Origin: Leptobrachium leishanense
Lineage: Eukaryota > Chordata > Amphibia > Anura > Megophryidae
Direction of reading: 5' to 3'
DNA: 64,000 nucleotides
Assembly (NCBI GenBank): GCA_009667805.1
Contig: CM019067.1
Span: forward strand, 65,952,637-66,016,636
Numbering within the stretch: position 1 is the stretch's first letter; the number at the start of each line of letters is the position of its first letter. The notes below the pieces were generated by a model, which searched no databases, was not told the DNA's origin, and saw only the letters and a list, made by a program, of their open reading frames with translations. This document shows, one piece after another, positions 1 through 10,383 of this stretch. A program made the position numbers and the translations under genes.

Positions 1-649
1 ATAGGAGCTTATTTATTATTTCCATGCATTGTTTTGTTTAAAACGCTTTTTTGTTAGCTGATCGGCTTTTTTCAGCAGCATTCCGCGGATCGACAGCTGT
101 ATTCGGTGGGTTTATCGGCATTGTTCGGCAGATCCCTTCTTCGGGTAACCCTGCGGTGAGTTCAGTATTGAATCGCCGAATTGCACCAAAGTGTGCCGAA
201 CAATCAAAGCACTGAAATTTTGGTGCTCTTTGATTGACTGAAACTTAGGACTGAAACTTATCTCTGCTCAACAGTGAGTGACCCCAGAGCTGTCCCTATA
301 TTTCGAAACTCTTGCTAACTGTTATACTGCAACAGTAATATGTGCAAACCTTTTGTTGCAATGAGGTTTGGGGCTCCTGTACACATCTTGTTTTAGCTCT
401 CTGCAGAAAGACTTGAGACAGATAAGCAGGTCTTCTCCACAGGGTCACACTAATCTGGCTTTAACAAGGTGCGAAAATAGTTTTTTTTTTATATGCGAAT
501 GAGTGCTTTTCAATGTATTACAATTCAAAATTGAGATAACACGACTGGGTGTGAAGGAGTTAAACATGTAAATTACAACCGCGGTTTTATTATTAGGTGC
601 TTGTCTGCCTTTTGTTTTTTTTACTAACATCCATTTTTCTTGGTCGGGT
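1..649. repeat. Anonymous repeat fragments, no gene
   Basis: No coding potential. The first 200 bases (TTTAAAACGC, then a TTCGGC-rich stretch) resemble 21836-22010 and 55437-55500, so this is probably the edge of a dispersed non-autonomous element. Bases 240-649 hold nothing I recognise. Confidence 0.4.
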
Positions 650-657
650 GTATCACG

Positions 658-1095
658 TAGGCTTGTGCACCGATTTTTTTTTCGGTTCGATTCGGTTCGA
701 TTTTTCGGATTTTTAAACTTTTCGATTCGGCTCGTTTCGACCGATTTCTGTTTCGATTCAGTTCGATTCGTTTTTCGTGTACATTTTTTCGGAATATCGA
801 CCATTTTTCGTATTTTCGTGTCACTTGCGCGTTTTTTGTATCGACTTTTCGTAATTTCGGAAATTTTCGTTTTTTCGGAACGTCTGTTCTCCTCGTTTCA
901 AAGCAATAAATTTTGATTTGACACATTTCAAGTCCATTCGAAAATTCTGAAAATATTTCGTTTCGGCTCGGAAAACTTTTCGGATCTGCCATTTTCGGAT
1001 CTAAAAATTTTAGGAAATTCGTCCGCATCTGAAAACACGAATCGGGAAATTTCGTGAAAATTCCGAAATTCCGAAACCCGAAACGCACATCCCTA
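658..1095 (-). mobile_element. 438-bp non-autonomous hAT element
   Basis: The element starts TAGGCTTGTGC, ends GCACATCCCTA and is flanked by a perfect 8-bp direct repeat GTATCACG (650-657 and 1096-1103), which is the hAT hallmark. Reverse-complemented, its first ~200 bases match 23500-23690 and the rest matches about 31373-31597. It is therefore an internal-deletion derivative of the large element at 23500-31597 or of a close relative. It consists of TTCG/CGAA-rich subterminal sequence, and the open frames across it are not genes. Confidence 0.88.
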
Positions 1096-1103
1096 GTATC
1101 ACG

Positions 1104-1672
1104 CATGCTGCACTCGCAAGTCCGTTGATAATGGGCCCACCAGGAACATTCCTGCTATATGTCGCAGCTGGCATGCAAGAAATTCGCGAAGTCTCAGAGG
1201 TGTGTGCATGTTTGCAGGACAGGGTTTCCTGTCAGATGAGACTCGTCTCAACTTTGGCTGTAACATAGGTAGGCAAATAGTTGTAAATTGATTCATTCTT
1301 GTGTATATTTGATGCTTAAAAAATCCAGAAACCATTAACTACTGGATTCATTTAACACCTTTTTAGAGACAAACTGCTTAAATTTGATAAAGATGTCATT
1401 AATAGTAAAGCCCAAAAAATAAGCATCAGTGTTCTTAATTATTACATTAAAAAACACAAAGCTCATTGTAATTGTTGTGTTTGACTTTCTGACCCTTTAT
1501 GTGCTTACCACATAGTGCTCAATTTAAGACTGCACTGCAGAAAAAGCAGAAATGTGAGCATGAGACTTTACTACCCTTATCTCAGCCCAGTACCATAATT
1601 GCAATTTTTATACTGTAATACACTATGCTGGCAACTGTTCCTCAAGTAGTTCATGGAAATGAAGTGTGCCTG
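1104..1672. other. No gene recognised
   Basis: AT-rich sequence without recognisable coding, RNA or repeat structure. Confidence 0.5.
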
Positions 1673-1680
1673 TTTGTTAG

Positions 1681-2435
1681 TAGGGATGGGCTGCCGGTTC
1701 GAATCCATTCGAAGTTCGATTCGAACATCGGCTGTTTGAAAATTTGCGAACTTCGAACTTTTCAGGACGTTCGAGGAAAGTTAAAAAAATAATAATAATT
1801 TAAAAAAATTCAAAAAAAATGCTTAAAAAACATCCTAAAAAATCTAAACATAAAGAGACTCTTTACTCCAGAATATAATAATAAACGGTTTATTAGATAT
1901 TGAATTAAAACGGGAATATTTTTAACATTGAAGCCTATGGGATTCATAAACATTTCCCACTCCTTGTTGGTCAAACATTTCCCACTCCTTGTTGGTCAAA
2001 CATTTCCCACTGATTGTTGGTCAAACATTTCCCACTCCCTGTTGGTCAAACATTTCCCACTCCCTGTTGGTCAAACATTTCCCACTCATTGTTGGTCAAA
2101 CATTTCCCATGGCTTCAAATCGCGTTTAAACGTGAGAAAAACGGTAAAAATGAGCTCAGCGCACAGCAGTGAAATGGCTCAGCGCTCAGCAGTGAAAAGG
2201 TTAAAAACTTTTTTTTTTACTTTGTTTTCATTGTTTCCTGTCCCCCAGGGCAGTACCCGGACCCCCATACACCTTTTGTGGCCAATATCTTGCATATATG
2301 CCCTCATGCAGGGGACCTTAATTTTTGAACGTTTGAGCCCCATTGACTTGCATGGTGTTCGAGTTCGCGGTCAAACTTTTTCGGGTGTTCGAGTTTGAAT
2401 GCGAACCAAACACGGGGGTGTTCAGCCCATCACTA
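1681..2435. mobile_element. 755-bp non-autonomous hAT element (copy A)
   Basis: Termini are TAGGGATGGGC and GCCCATCACTA. The perfect 8-bp target duplication TTTGTTAG lies at 1673-1680 and 2436-2443. The right part (about 2215-2435) shares the GACAGGAAACAAGG-type module (in reverse) with the other hAT copies in the window (7995, 32543, 41882, 46235). The interior holds a 25-bp tandem array and, at about 2108-2200, a piece resembling the right end of the TTAA-type repeats (for example 45420-45500). No transposase remains. Confidence 0.88.
1951..2108 (+). repeat. 25-bp tandem array, six units and a partial
   Basis: The unit CATTTCCCACTCCTTGTTGG plus TCAAA begins at 1951, 1976, 2001, 2026, 2051 and 2076, with a partial at 2101. 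Units differ by one to three bases around CTCC/TGAT. It lies inside hAT copy A. Confidence 0.95.
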
Positions 2436-2861
2436 TTTGTTAGCTGTCACATAGATAGTTAATCTGAAAGCACCGTGCTTACTCGTTTGGCGCACTTCGG
2501 TGCGCTTTGGCGATTCCAGTTCGCTGACCCTGCAGCGAATTCAGTATTCACCGCAGGGTCCCAGAAGTGAGCCGAACGGGAGCCACTAAAGACTGCCGAA
2601 TGCCACTGATCAGCCCACCGAACACTGTTGCTAACTGCTGAACAGACTGTCGACTGTCGATGCCACTGAAGATCTCTGATCAGCAAACTGAACGCCGCCG
2701 ATGAAGCAGAACAACCCGCTGAATGCAGCAGAGCTAAATGGAAAAATGAGAGATGGTGCAGCGCCACACAATATGTATCCACCACCTTGGCACCCCAGAC
2801 AGCCAATCACAGGATATAGTGGTTTCCCCTACACCAAATGAATACAAATGCAGAATATAAC

Positions 2862-3035
2862 CTGAAATGGCGCAAACAATGCTTCCTGGGGTCCTAGGGT
2901 CTCACGTGTACATATAGGAGAAAGATAAACAGCAATAGTGCAATAGGTAGATATCAATTTTTGAAAAGGAAATAAGGGTGATATCCCACTCACAAATCTA
3001 GAGCCTTATCACTGGCTCTAAGTGGGTCCAGGCAT
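2862..3035 (-). repeat. 3'-side 174-bp inverted repeat of the Penelope-like element
   Basis: By eye this is an essentially exact reverse complement of 7223-7396. It begins CTGAAATGGCGC and ends GGGTCCAGGCAT. A 119-bp tail (2743-2861) separates it from the left target duplication. Confidence 0.93.
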
Positions 3036-3334
3036 ATGGGTAGATTGTCTTCCAATTTCTCAGGTGACCCCCACCTTTATCTAAACTGGTGTATCCAGGA
3101 TCATATGGTGGAATATAAAAGACAAAAGGAGACACTCCTTGTGCAAATCTGAGAGAGATTATATTATGGCAAATTCGAGACTTTCTACTCACATTTTCTC
3201 CTCAAAATAAACGCCCATGGGTTTTTTAGATGTTAGGAAACCCAAGAAAAAACCGTCCAGGATTCCAGATGGATGGCACAGCAACAACAGGAACAGAAAG
3301 TTTCAAAAATTAAAATTTATTAAAAACAATGGTT

Positions 3335-3378
3335 CCAGAACGCGTTTCGCCGCACAAAACCGCGGCTTCATCAGCTGG
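3335..3378 (-). ncRNA. Hammerhead ribozyme motif (minimal type I)
   Basis: On the minus strand the order is CCAG (helix I 5' strand), the core CTGATGA, one extra A, GCCGC-loop-GCGGC (helix II, 5 bp), the core GAAA, then CGCGTT and CTGG (helix I 3' strand). A15.1-U16.1 and C15.2-G16.2 give a two-base-pair helix III. Cleavage would fall after the second T of GTT, just before CTGG. Very short helix III and a palindromic CGCG are described for hammerheads of Penelope-like elements. The extra A before helix II and GUU instead of GUC at the cleavage site are departures from the strongest consensus. The motif sits in the element's 3' region, downstream of the coding frame. Confidence 0.78.
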
Positions 3379-4570
3379 TGTAAATACATTAAAACCTATG
3401 GGTCCTTATATAGTGTCCACTAATATTCTTAAGGGTCCCCAGGTGTCCTGTTGTGTGCCTCGATACTTCTGATCACCTTCCAATCATCCGGCGTTGGGCG
3501 CCGCCATTTTGCGCATGCGCATTCTACTTCCGCGTTCCACTGCGTTCCAAACGGGGTTTTCTTACATCCGATTGGTGTTCATTAGTATTCTCGGTACATC
3601 AATCAGAGAAAAGGCTTTGTAGACACTCCCCTTCTTTGCAACATGTCTCAAATTAAAAGAATATGAGTATTCAGAAATAGGCAATGGGGGAGATTCACAA
3701 AAAAGGAGTTTTTATCTCTCATGTTGCATTCTGCAAGATCCCATATTACTCCATGGCCAAAAGGATGTGTGTATCCATATTGTTTAATAATGGTGATATA
3801 CTCAGCACAATAAAAAAAGAAAGGCATGTGCTGATAAGAAGTGTTTCTTTAAAGTGCATTGTTATTGCATCCAAAGTGCATGTGATCAAGTGTATAGTCA
3901 TTCTCTATTAAGGTGCATAATTTATTGGTATTATAGAGCTCATATATTTACACTCAATAATATACTATCATTAGTGAGTATGTCTCAGTATTGATTCCAC
4001 TAATATTAATCACTAAAAATACCAATCATGTGCCAATTAATCTATCTATTAATAAATATTATTTTCAAAGTGTGTACAATCCACTCAGTGATAATTACTA
4101 TAATTATTCCGATGTGAGTATATTATTCTTATGATCATTATTTATATTAAGAATCTAAAACTCATTATTAGCGCTCAATGGTGTACTGTGACCTCATATG
4201 TACTCTTATATTCTCCATAAAGTGCTATATTTTCCCTCAAATCTTTACTTATCAACTAATTTCTCAATTTATGTGGTTTCATTATGTTTGTTTATTTATA
4301 AATGGGTTTATTACTAAGTGTGCGTACAATCCACTCAGTAATATTACTGCTATTACTGCAATATATATATATATTATATGTTAAAGTGCATAATAGTGTT
4401 TAAAAAATCTAAAATTCTTTGACACTCAATAATGTATAGTGACCCCTTAGTGTGTGTCTCATATGTTCGTACATAGGTGTTTTTAAGTGCTATATTTTAG
4501 ACAAATATGCTATAAAGTGCTATATTTTACTAATATTCATTAATATGAGAGAGAAAAAGAAAAGGGAGAA

Positions 4571-4589
4571 AAAAAAAAAAAAAAAAAAA
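4571..4589 (+). repeat. Oligo(A) tract in the Penelope 3' region
   Basis: About twenty A residues within an A/G-rich stretch at 4549-4590. It lies downstream of the RT frame (minus strand), so it is oligo(T) in element sense and not a poly(A) tail. Confidence 0.8.
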
Positions 4590-4647
4590 GGATATATTAC
4601 AATGGCGAGGACTGGAATCTTGTAAAGTGCAAAATGACATATCTTAT

Positions 4648-7083
4648 TCACAGGAAATGGACAACTTCAAAGTCGTTATTCAACCCATTTGGTGCCATAG
4701 TACCCATTTCATATATACTTCGCATCTCCTCTCGTCCCAATTTACTAACAATGTCTTCATCTGCGTCAACTTTATATATTTTTTTCATGGCCATAAATTT
4801 CAATCCAAACGGGGAGCCCCCATGCTTAAGTTTAAAATGTAGTGACACAGAGTGGTTATCATATAGTTTTCTTATATTACGCACGTGTTCGGAAATTCTT
4901 ATGTTTAGGGCTCTTTTTGTACGCCCAATGTATTGCAAGCCACAAGGGCATTCCAAAAGATAAATCACGTTTTTCGAACAGCAATTTAAAACTTCTTTCA
5001 TTTGTATTTTTTGCCCACTCTTCCTGTTGGTGTATTCTGTTATACAGTTTTTTCTATTGGCGGTCGATCTACAGGCTAGGCACTGTCCACAGACATAGTA
5101 ACCGTTTTTAAGATTGAATTGGTTTAGATCCCTTTTCTTATGGTTTTTTGGTTTACTATGTACCAGATTCGCTTTTAAGTTCTTAACTCCTCTAAACACG
5201 ACCTTGGGTTGTTCTCCCAATATGTCATTTAGATCTTTATCTCTTCTGAGTATGTGCCAATGTTTCTTTATTATTTTCTTTAGATTTTTTGCTTTGCTGT
5301 TGTAATCACAAATAAAGAGCACTTCCCCTTCCTTCGTATTCTTCTTTGGTTTATATTGGAGTAAACTCCCTCGATCTTCTTGTTTTAATTTATTTATGAC
5401 CATATCCAATTCTATTGCGTCGTACCCTTTTTCTATGAAATTGTCTTTCAACTGATTTGCCTGTTGTTCAAAAGTACTGAGGTCTGAGCAATTTCTCCTT
5501 AGACGCATAAATTGCCCCTTTGGAACTCCCTTTAGCCAGGATGGGTCATGGCAGCTTGCTGTATTTATATACGTGTTAACATCCACCTCTTTAAAAAAGG
5601 TTTTACATTTGAGGGTTCCCTCACTAATATATACTTCCAGATCAAGAAAGGTCACCCTCTCTTTACTCCACTTTCGATCCAGTGTTATACCCCAATCTTG
5701 ATTGTCGAGGCTATCCAAAAATAAAATCAAGTCCTCCTCACTACCCTTCCAAATGAAAAACACATCATCAATAAAACGTTTATATACCAAAATGTTGTGC
5801 GCCCAGCTATGCGAACCGTAGACAAATCGGGATTCCCAACCCGTCATATATAGGTTCGCATAGCTGGGCGCAAACTTGGTGCCCATTGCTGTACCGTTTT
5901 TTTGCAGAAAAAAATCATCACCAAATTTGAAATAATTGTTGTTCAAAATGAAATGTATGCTTCTCATGATAAAATCTATCTGCATATCCAAAAAATTTTT
6001 GGAATTGTAGATTTCCTCTCTAACCGTTTGTAGGCCCATAGCATGGGGTATATTACTATACAATGCGTTAACATCGCATGTGACCATTATACAGTCCTCA
6101 TCCCATTTGACTTTATCCAATATTTGCAGCATATTAATAGTGTCCTTTAAATAGGATAGTGTTTCCTTCACAATCGGCTGGAGAAGAACATCTATATATT
6201 CAGACAAGCAGCTGGTGATGGAATTTATTCCTGCTATTATAGGTCTTCCGGGCGGTTTAGTTGCGTTTTTGTGGATTTTAGGTAATATATAAAAATGAGG
6301 TGTCTTTATATGCTCAATCATTAAATAACGAAACTCACGCTCAGTGAGAATTTCCTTATCTCTCCCATCCTGAAGAAGGGTATGGAGGTTGTTCCTAATT
6401 TCTATTATAGGGTTATTTTTAAGTTTGATATATGTCCTCTCATCTCCTAATATTCGTAGTGACTCCTCATTATATGCTTCCTTTGACCAAATGACAATCC
6501 CTCCCCCTTTATCCGCAGGTTTTATTATGATTGTTTCATCTTTGTCTAAATCCTTTATTGCTTTTTTCTCTTCCTTGGTAAGATTGTGGTTTTTTTCTTT
6601 TATCCCCATTCTGTCAATGTCAGTAGATACCAAACTTTCAAACATCTTTATCTCGTTTGAAATGACATGGCGTGGAAAAAATTTCGATTTATTCTTTAGA
6701 CTGGTATGTACGAATTTGTCCTGATCAACAGCTGTATTGTTTATAATTGGAGTTTTTAGGAAATACTTTTTTAGACTCAGTTTTCTTTTGAAACGCTGCA
6801 AGTCTATATACATGCTGAATTTATCCATCTGTTTAGTGGGAGCAAACTTTAAACCTTTATTTAGGACTTTAATCTCTGTATTTGTGAGTATTTTCTGACT
6901 TAGGTTAAAAATACCTTTTTTATTTACCTCCTCTCCCTTTTTTCCCTTAAGGGTTCGCTTTCCTGCTCTCTTTCCCCTTCTGTTGTTTCCCAGGATCTCT
7001 TTCTCCCCCCTTCTCTTCCTAATCTTATATCTAGGTCCCTGTGTTCCCCCTGTTTGTCCCTCCTTTCTAGGGGGTCCCTCCAA
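4648..7083 (-). CDS. Penelope-like reverse transcriptase with GIY-YIG endonuclease
   Basis: The frame has 811 codons and no internal stop. Residues 188-198 carry KPADKGGG, a conserved N-terminal DKG motif of Penelope-type RTs. RT motif A is CDVNALYSNIP (D337), motif B includes GTAMGTKFAPSYANLYM (397-413), and motif C is RFIDDVFFIW (D439, D440). A cysteine cluster CGQCLAC (C665, C668, C671) precedes the GIY-YIG domain: IYLLECPCGLQYIGRT (707-722), with R729 and a downstream E in GREEM. The enzyme should copy element RNA at a nick made by the GIY-YIG nuclease. The N-terminus is basic (residues 20-60). The codon at 7083 is TTG. The frame is open only from a TGA at 7107-7105, and an ATG at 7108-7106 lies in another frame, separated by a T6 run (7087-7082). 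The true start may therefore be cut off by a one-base slip. RT and nuclease residues are all present. Confidence 0.93.
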   Translation of the reverse strand: MEGPPRKEGQTGGTQGPRYKIRKRRGEKEILGNNRRGKRAGKRTLKGKKGEEVNKKGIFNLSQKILTNTEIKVLNKGLKFAPTKQMDKFSMYIDLQRFKRKLSLKKYFLKTPIINNTAVDQDKFVHTSLKNKSKFFPRHVISNEIKMFESLVSTDIDRMGIKEKNHNLTKEEKKAIKDLDKDETIIIKPADKGGGIVIWSKEAYNEESLRILGDERTYIKLKNNPIIEIRNNLHTLLQDGRDKEILTEREFRYLMIEHIKTPHFYILPKIHKNATKPPGRPIIAGINSITSCLSEYIDVLLQPIVKETLSYLKDTINMLQILDKVKWDEDCIMVTCDVNALYSNIPHAMGLQTVREEIYNSKNFLDMQIDFIMRSIHFILNNNYFKFGDDFFLQKNGTAMGTKFAPSYANLYMTGWESRFVYGSHSWAHNILVYKRFIDDVFFIWKGSEEDLILFLDSLDNQDWGITLDRKWSKERVTFLDLEVYISEGTLKCKTFFKEVDVNTYINTASCHDPSWLKGVPKGQFMRLRRNCSDLSTFEQQANQLKDNFIEKGYDAIELDMVINKLKQEDRGSLLQYKPKKNTKEGEVLFICDYNSKAKNLKKIIKKHWHILRRDKDLNDILGEQPKVVFRGVKNLKANLVHSKPKNHKKRDLNQFNLKNGYYVCGQCLACRSTANRKNCITEYTNRKSGQKIQMKEVLNCCSKNVIYLLECPCGLQYIGRTKRALNIRISEHVRNIRKLYDNHSVSLHFKLKHGGSPFGLKFMAMKKIYKVDADEDIVSKLGREEMRSIYEMGTMAPNGLNNDFEVVHFL

Positions 7084-7222
7084 AAAACCTCCTCCTCTGG
7101 GTTTTCATTGAGGACTCGGAATCTATTGGTCGTCGGGATATTGATGTTGTCAATCTCATTTTCCCTTCTCCTAACCTCTCTAGAGGGGGTGGGATGTCGA
7201 TTTTCATAATTTTTTCTCGGAG

Positions 7223-7396
7223 ATGCCTGGACCCACTTAGAGCCAGTGATAAGGCTCTAGATTTGTGAGTGGGATATCACCCTTATTTCCTTTTCAAAAA
7301 TTGATATCTACCTATTGCACTATTGCTGTTTATCTTTCTCCTATATGTACACGTGAGACCCTAGGACCCCAGGAAGCATTGTTTGCGCCATTTCAG
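7223..7396 (-). repeat. 5'-side 174-bp inverted repeat of the Penelope-like element
   Basis: Reverse complement of 2862-3035. In element orientation it forms the 5' terminus and abuts the right target duplication at 7394-7407. An inverted rather than tandem second copy is a known arrangement in Penelope-like elements, attributed to their unusual template use. Confidence 0.93.
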
Positions 7397-7688
7397 AGCT
7401 AAATGGAACTCTGCTATTTGAAAACAATTAATACAATAAAAATGCATGAAAATGTGTGGAAATAATAAAAAAGTCTTATAAAAAATAATAAATGGTATGT
7501 TACAGAATAAAAAAAAAGACCTAAGATCTAAAAAAAGATTGGAAATAAAAAAATTCTCCTAAAAAAAAATTAAATAAAAATAGATAGACTAGATATGATA
7601 GAAACATTTAAATATGTTAAGGGAATCACCAAGCTAGAGGAAGGGAGTATATATAAAAAGAAACAAAGTAGCAAAACAAGAGGACATA

Positions 7689-7827
7689 CAGATCTATTCA
7701 AAGAAAGGTGAAACTCAGGAGAATGACTGGAGAAGTGAAAATTCTAGGTCAAAATAGGCTATTTGGTCTAGTTTGTTCTTTTCTCCTGCCAGTTCTCCTG
7801 GTTTTCACCTTTCTCTGAATAACCCTG
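7689..7827. mobile_element. Palindromic MITE (GGTTATTCAGAGAAAGG family), copy 1
   Basis: About 139 bp, with ends CAGATCTATTCAAAGAAAGG and CCTTTCTCTGAATAACCCTG. The halves are near-complementary around TTCTAGGTCAAAATAG / CTATTTGGTC. It is inserted in the CR1 sequence GAGGACATAGTC. Other copies lie at 18078, 22049, 42405-43762 and 58598. Confidence 0.8.
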
Positions 7828-7994
7828 ATAATAGTCTTAGATTAGAGGGGCAAAAGGTTTAAAAGTAAAATCAGGAAGTATTATTTTACTGAGAGGGTGG
7901 TGGATACATGGAACAGCCTTCCAATTGAAGTGGTAGAGGCTGAAACAGTGATTGAGTTAAAGCAGGCATGGGATAGGCATAAAGCTATCCTAAA

Positions 7995-9426
7995 TAGGGA
8001 TGAGCGTTCGGTTCGGATCTGTTCGGAGTTCGATTCGAACATCGCCCGTTCGTCGAACTCCGAACATTTCCGCGTGTTCGCCGCATGTTCGCCCACAATG
8101 CACCACAATGGACCACAATGCACTTTTCCACTGACCTGAAGGTTGTAATTGGCTACAGCCTTGCACCTGACCACAGGTCAGGTGCAAGACAGGTGCAAGA
8201 CTATGCCAATCATGGCTCAGAGTCCTGATTGGGCAAATTTTGCCTAATCATGGGCTCACAGAGCTATGTCCTGCAGCACACTATATAAGGCGTCCCTGCC
8301 TGCAGCCCCAGCGTGTGTGTTTACTGCCAGGCTATCAGGGACAGTGTGTATCAGTGAGTTCTACCAGAGTTCAGCAAATTTGAATCTGTCTTGGCACAGC
8401 CCGGCTATCTGTGTGTATCAGTGAGTTATACCACAGGTCAGTAAATTTGAATCTGTCTTGGCATGCCTGTTATCAGTGTGTATCAGAGAGTTATACCACA
8501 GTTCAGCAAAATATTGGACCGCAGGGTCCACCACTGTACTCTTCCACAATACCACAGAGGGGTTACGGTGTGAAGGCACTTGCTGCCACCAAAGGTAAAA
8601 TATTTGGTTGCACTGCCACTGATGCATATACCAGATTCATATCATTTTAATATTTGACCGCAGGGTCCAACCCTGCACTCTTTCACAATACCACAGAGGG
8701 GTTACGGTGTGAAGGTACTTGCTGCCACCAAAGGCAAAATATTTGGGTGCACTGACGCCTGTACCAGATTCATATCATTTTAATATTTGACCGCAGGGTC
8801 CAACCCTGCACTCTTCCACAATACCACAGAGGGGTTATGGTGTGACGGCATTGTTGCCGACACTAAAGGCCCAATTTTAAAACACCTATTGTTACTTTCA
8901 TCCAAAGCCTGCATAAGTTTCACCATAATTTAGCCCAAAAAATCACTAAACTTGTTCTGCGTATCCTAAAACGTCTCCTCTTTTCATACAGGCTGCCGCC
9001 CCAAGCAGTTCTTTATGAATAGATTAAAGGAAAACCATTAACGATCATTTGAAATGTAATTTTTTTGTTTTTAAATGTTTCTATACATCCTACAAATCCG
9101 CCACTTCACGGGCAGGTTATGGGGACCTCCTAGGCATGATATTTGAAGGAATTTTTCATTTTTTATTCTTAACCTTTATTTCATGGAAGACTCACTGTTC
9201 CTTTAAAAACGTTTTTTTAAAAACTTTTTGTCCTTGTTTCCTGTCCCCCAGGGCACTACCCGGACCCCCATACACATTTTATGGCAAATATCTCACTCTA
9301 AAAATTGAACGTTCGGGTCCCATTGACTTACATTGAGTTCGGATCATGTTCGAGTTCGAACTCGAGCTTTTGAAATTGTTCGAGTTCCAAGTTGAACCGA
9401 ACAGGGGGGCGTTCGACTCATCCCTA
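7995..9426. mobile_element. 1.43-kb non-autonomous hAT element (copy B)
   Basis: Termini are TAGGGATGAGC and GACTCATCCCTA; the perfect target duplication ATCCTAAA lies at 7987-7994 and 9427-9434. The left ~250 bases are the reverse complement of the right end of the 32543-37334 element (CCAATCATGGCTCAGAGTCC region against 37070-37220), and the right end matches that element's left end. Copy B is thus an internally rearranged relative with no transposase. The interior (8510-8880) is tandemly repeated. Confidence 0.92.
8510..8880 (+). repeat. Tandem ~135-140 bp repeat, nearly three units
   Basis: Units start with TTGACCGCAGGGTCCA at about 8512, 8652 and 8784 and continue through CCACAATACCACAGAGGGGT. 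The reverse complement of the same unit is found at 46840-47003 in hAT copy F. Confidence 0.88.
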
Positions 9427-9639
9427 ATCCTAAATAAAAGATAAATCCAGGGAAAGTATAATTGGGCAGAATAGATGGGCCGAAAGGTTCTTATCTGCTT
9501 ACACATTCTATGTTTCTAAAAATATCCCAAAAAAATTAAAAAATAAAAAGGCTTTTTGCTACAAATGAAAAGAATAAATGGTTGAAAAAAATAAAAGAAC
9601 AACGATAATATTTTTTAACATTAAATACAATGGAATTTT

Positions 9640-9895
9640 GCCAGCATTTTGGTGCAGTTCAGCGTTCTGTCAATAGATTAACCATTACTTCTTTATGGGA
9701 CAATTTCACTGTCGCCGAATAAGACCACAGAATTACGTCAATCTGCTGCAAACTGCAACGTATTTCGCTGTAAATTCGCCAGTATTTGGTAAATTTACAG
9801 CTTACTGATAACCAAACTGCCACGAATTTGCACCGTATAGTGAAATTCACCATTCAGTGCATTTCAGTGACAAGGTTGCCATTTATTGAATAACC
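9640..9895. repeat. Dispersed repeat fragment ending TTGAATAACCCC
   Basis: Resembles the element at 54993-55580: runs of TTTGCCAG..., GAATTTGCACCG, and a right end ATTGAATAACCCCT. The left boundary is not visible. Bases 9896-10383 hold nothing I recognise. Confidence 0.5.
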
Positions 9896-10383
9896 CCTTC
9901 AGGTTTGGATTTTACTGATTGATTGTTGATGACCCCCATTCTTTTATGTTGATCTCCTGTTGAACATGTCATTTCATTCATATACTTTGTTCTAATTGCT
10001 TCTATCCCTTTGACACATTACTGAGATGCCTAACAGAAATCATGATCATATTTATATTTTCCTGCCAGTGACCCTCTATGGTCTCCATTGACCCATTACA
10101 CCTCAAGTACCTATTTGGTTTATGCAGAAGAAGTGAGATTTAAATATTATTTTTTCTCAGCTGATGGAGACTGTAAACTATAAATATTTCCTAGTGTAAA
10201 ACAGTATGCAAGAATAATTACAGTATATATATAGTATATAGGAATGTGGCCACTGTGGCTTATAAATATATTAAACAGTATATAGCATTAGTTTAGGAAA
10301 GTTCTGTAACAGCTTTTCACCTTAATAATACACCCGAGACCAGAATAACTTGCACTAAACATTTTCTTGCACATTTCTAGCAT

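Larger units (their letters stand above)
2743..7396 (-). mobile_element. Penelope-like retroelement, nearly complete
   Basis: This ~4.65-kb element lies between 14-bp direct repeats CAGAGCTAAATGGA (2729-2742 and 7394-7407), consistent with a target duplication; the CAG overlaps the element end. Read on the minus strand, the order is: a 174-bp segment (7396-7223), a short leader, the RT/GIY-YIG frame (7083-4648), a long AT-rich 3' region containing a hammerhead motif (3378-3335), the inverted copy of the 174-bp segment (3035-2862), and a 119-bp tail. Flanking pseudo-LTR-like repeats, a ribozyme and a GIY-YIG nuclease are known features of Penelope-like elements. The clean target duplication and long open frame suggest a fairly young copy. 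Confidence 0.88.
7586..9519 (+). pseudogene. CR1-type LINE 3' end, split by two insertions
   Basis: The conceptual product matches the C-terminus of the CR1 frame at 11349-11662: DMIETFKYVKG, EEGSIYKKKQ, then a tract equivalent to FTERVVDTWNSLP at about 7895-7930, with frameshifts. A MITE (7689-7827) and hAT copy B (7995-9426) interrupt it. Removing the latter restores CTATCCTAAATAAAAGATAA, as in the uninterrupted copy at 11340-11375. The 3' end near 9519 is CATTCTATGTTTCTAAA, shared with the other CR1 copies. Confidence 0.82.

Noticed and set aside
624..1106. 160-codon minus-strand frame, and the 445-804 frame
   Set aside because: Arg/Asn/Lys-rich translations of TTCG/CGAA repeats of the hAT end, with no conservation expected.
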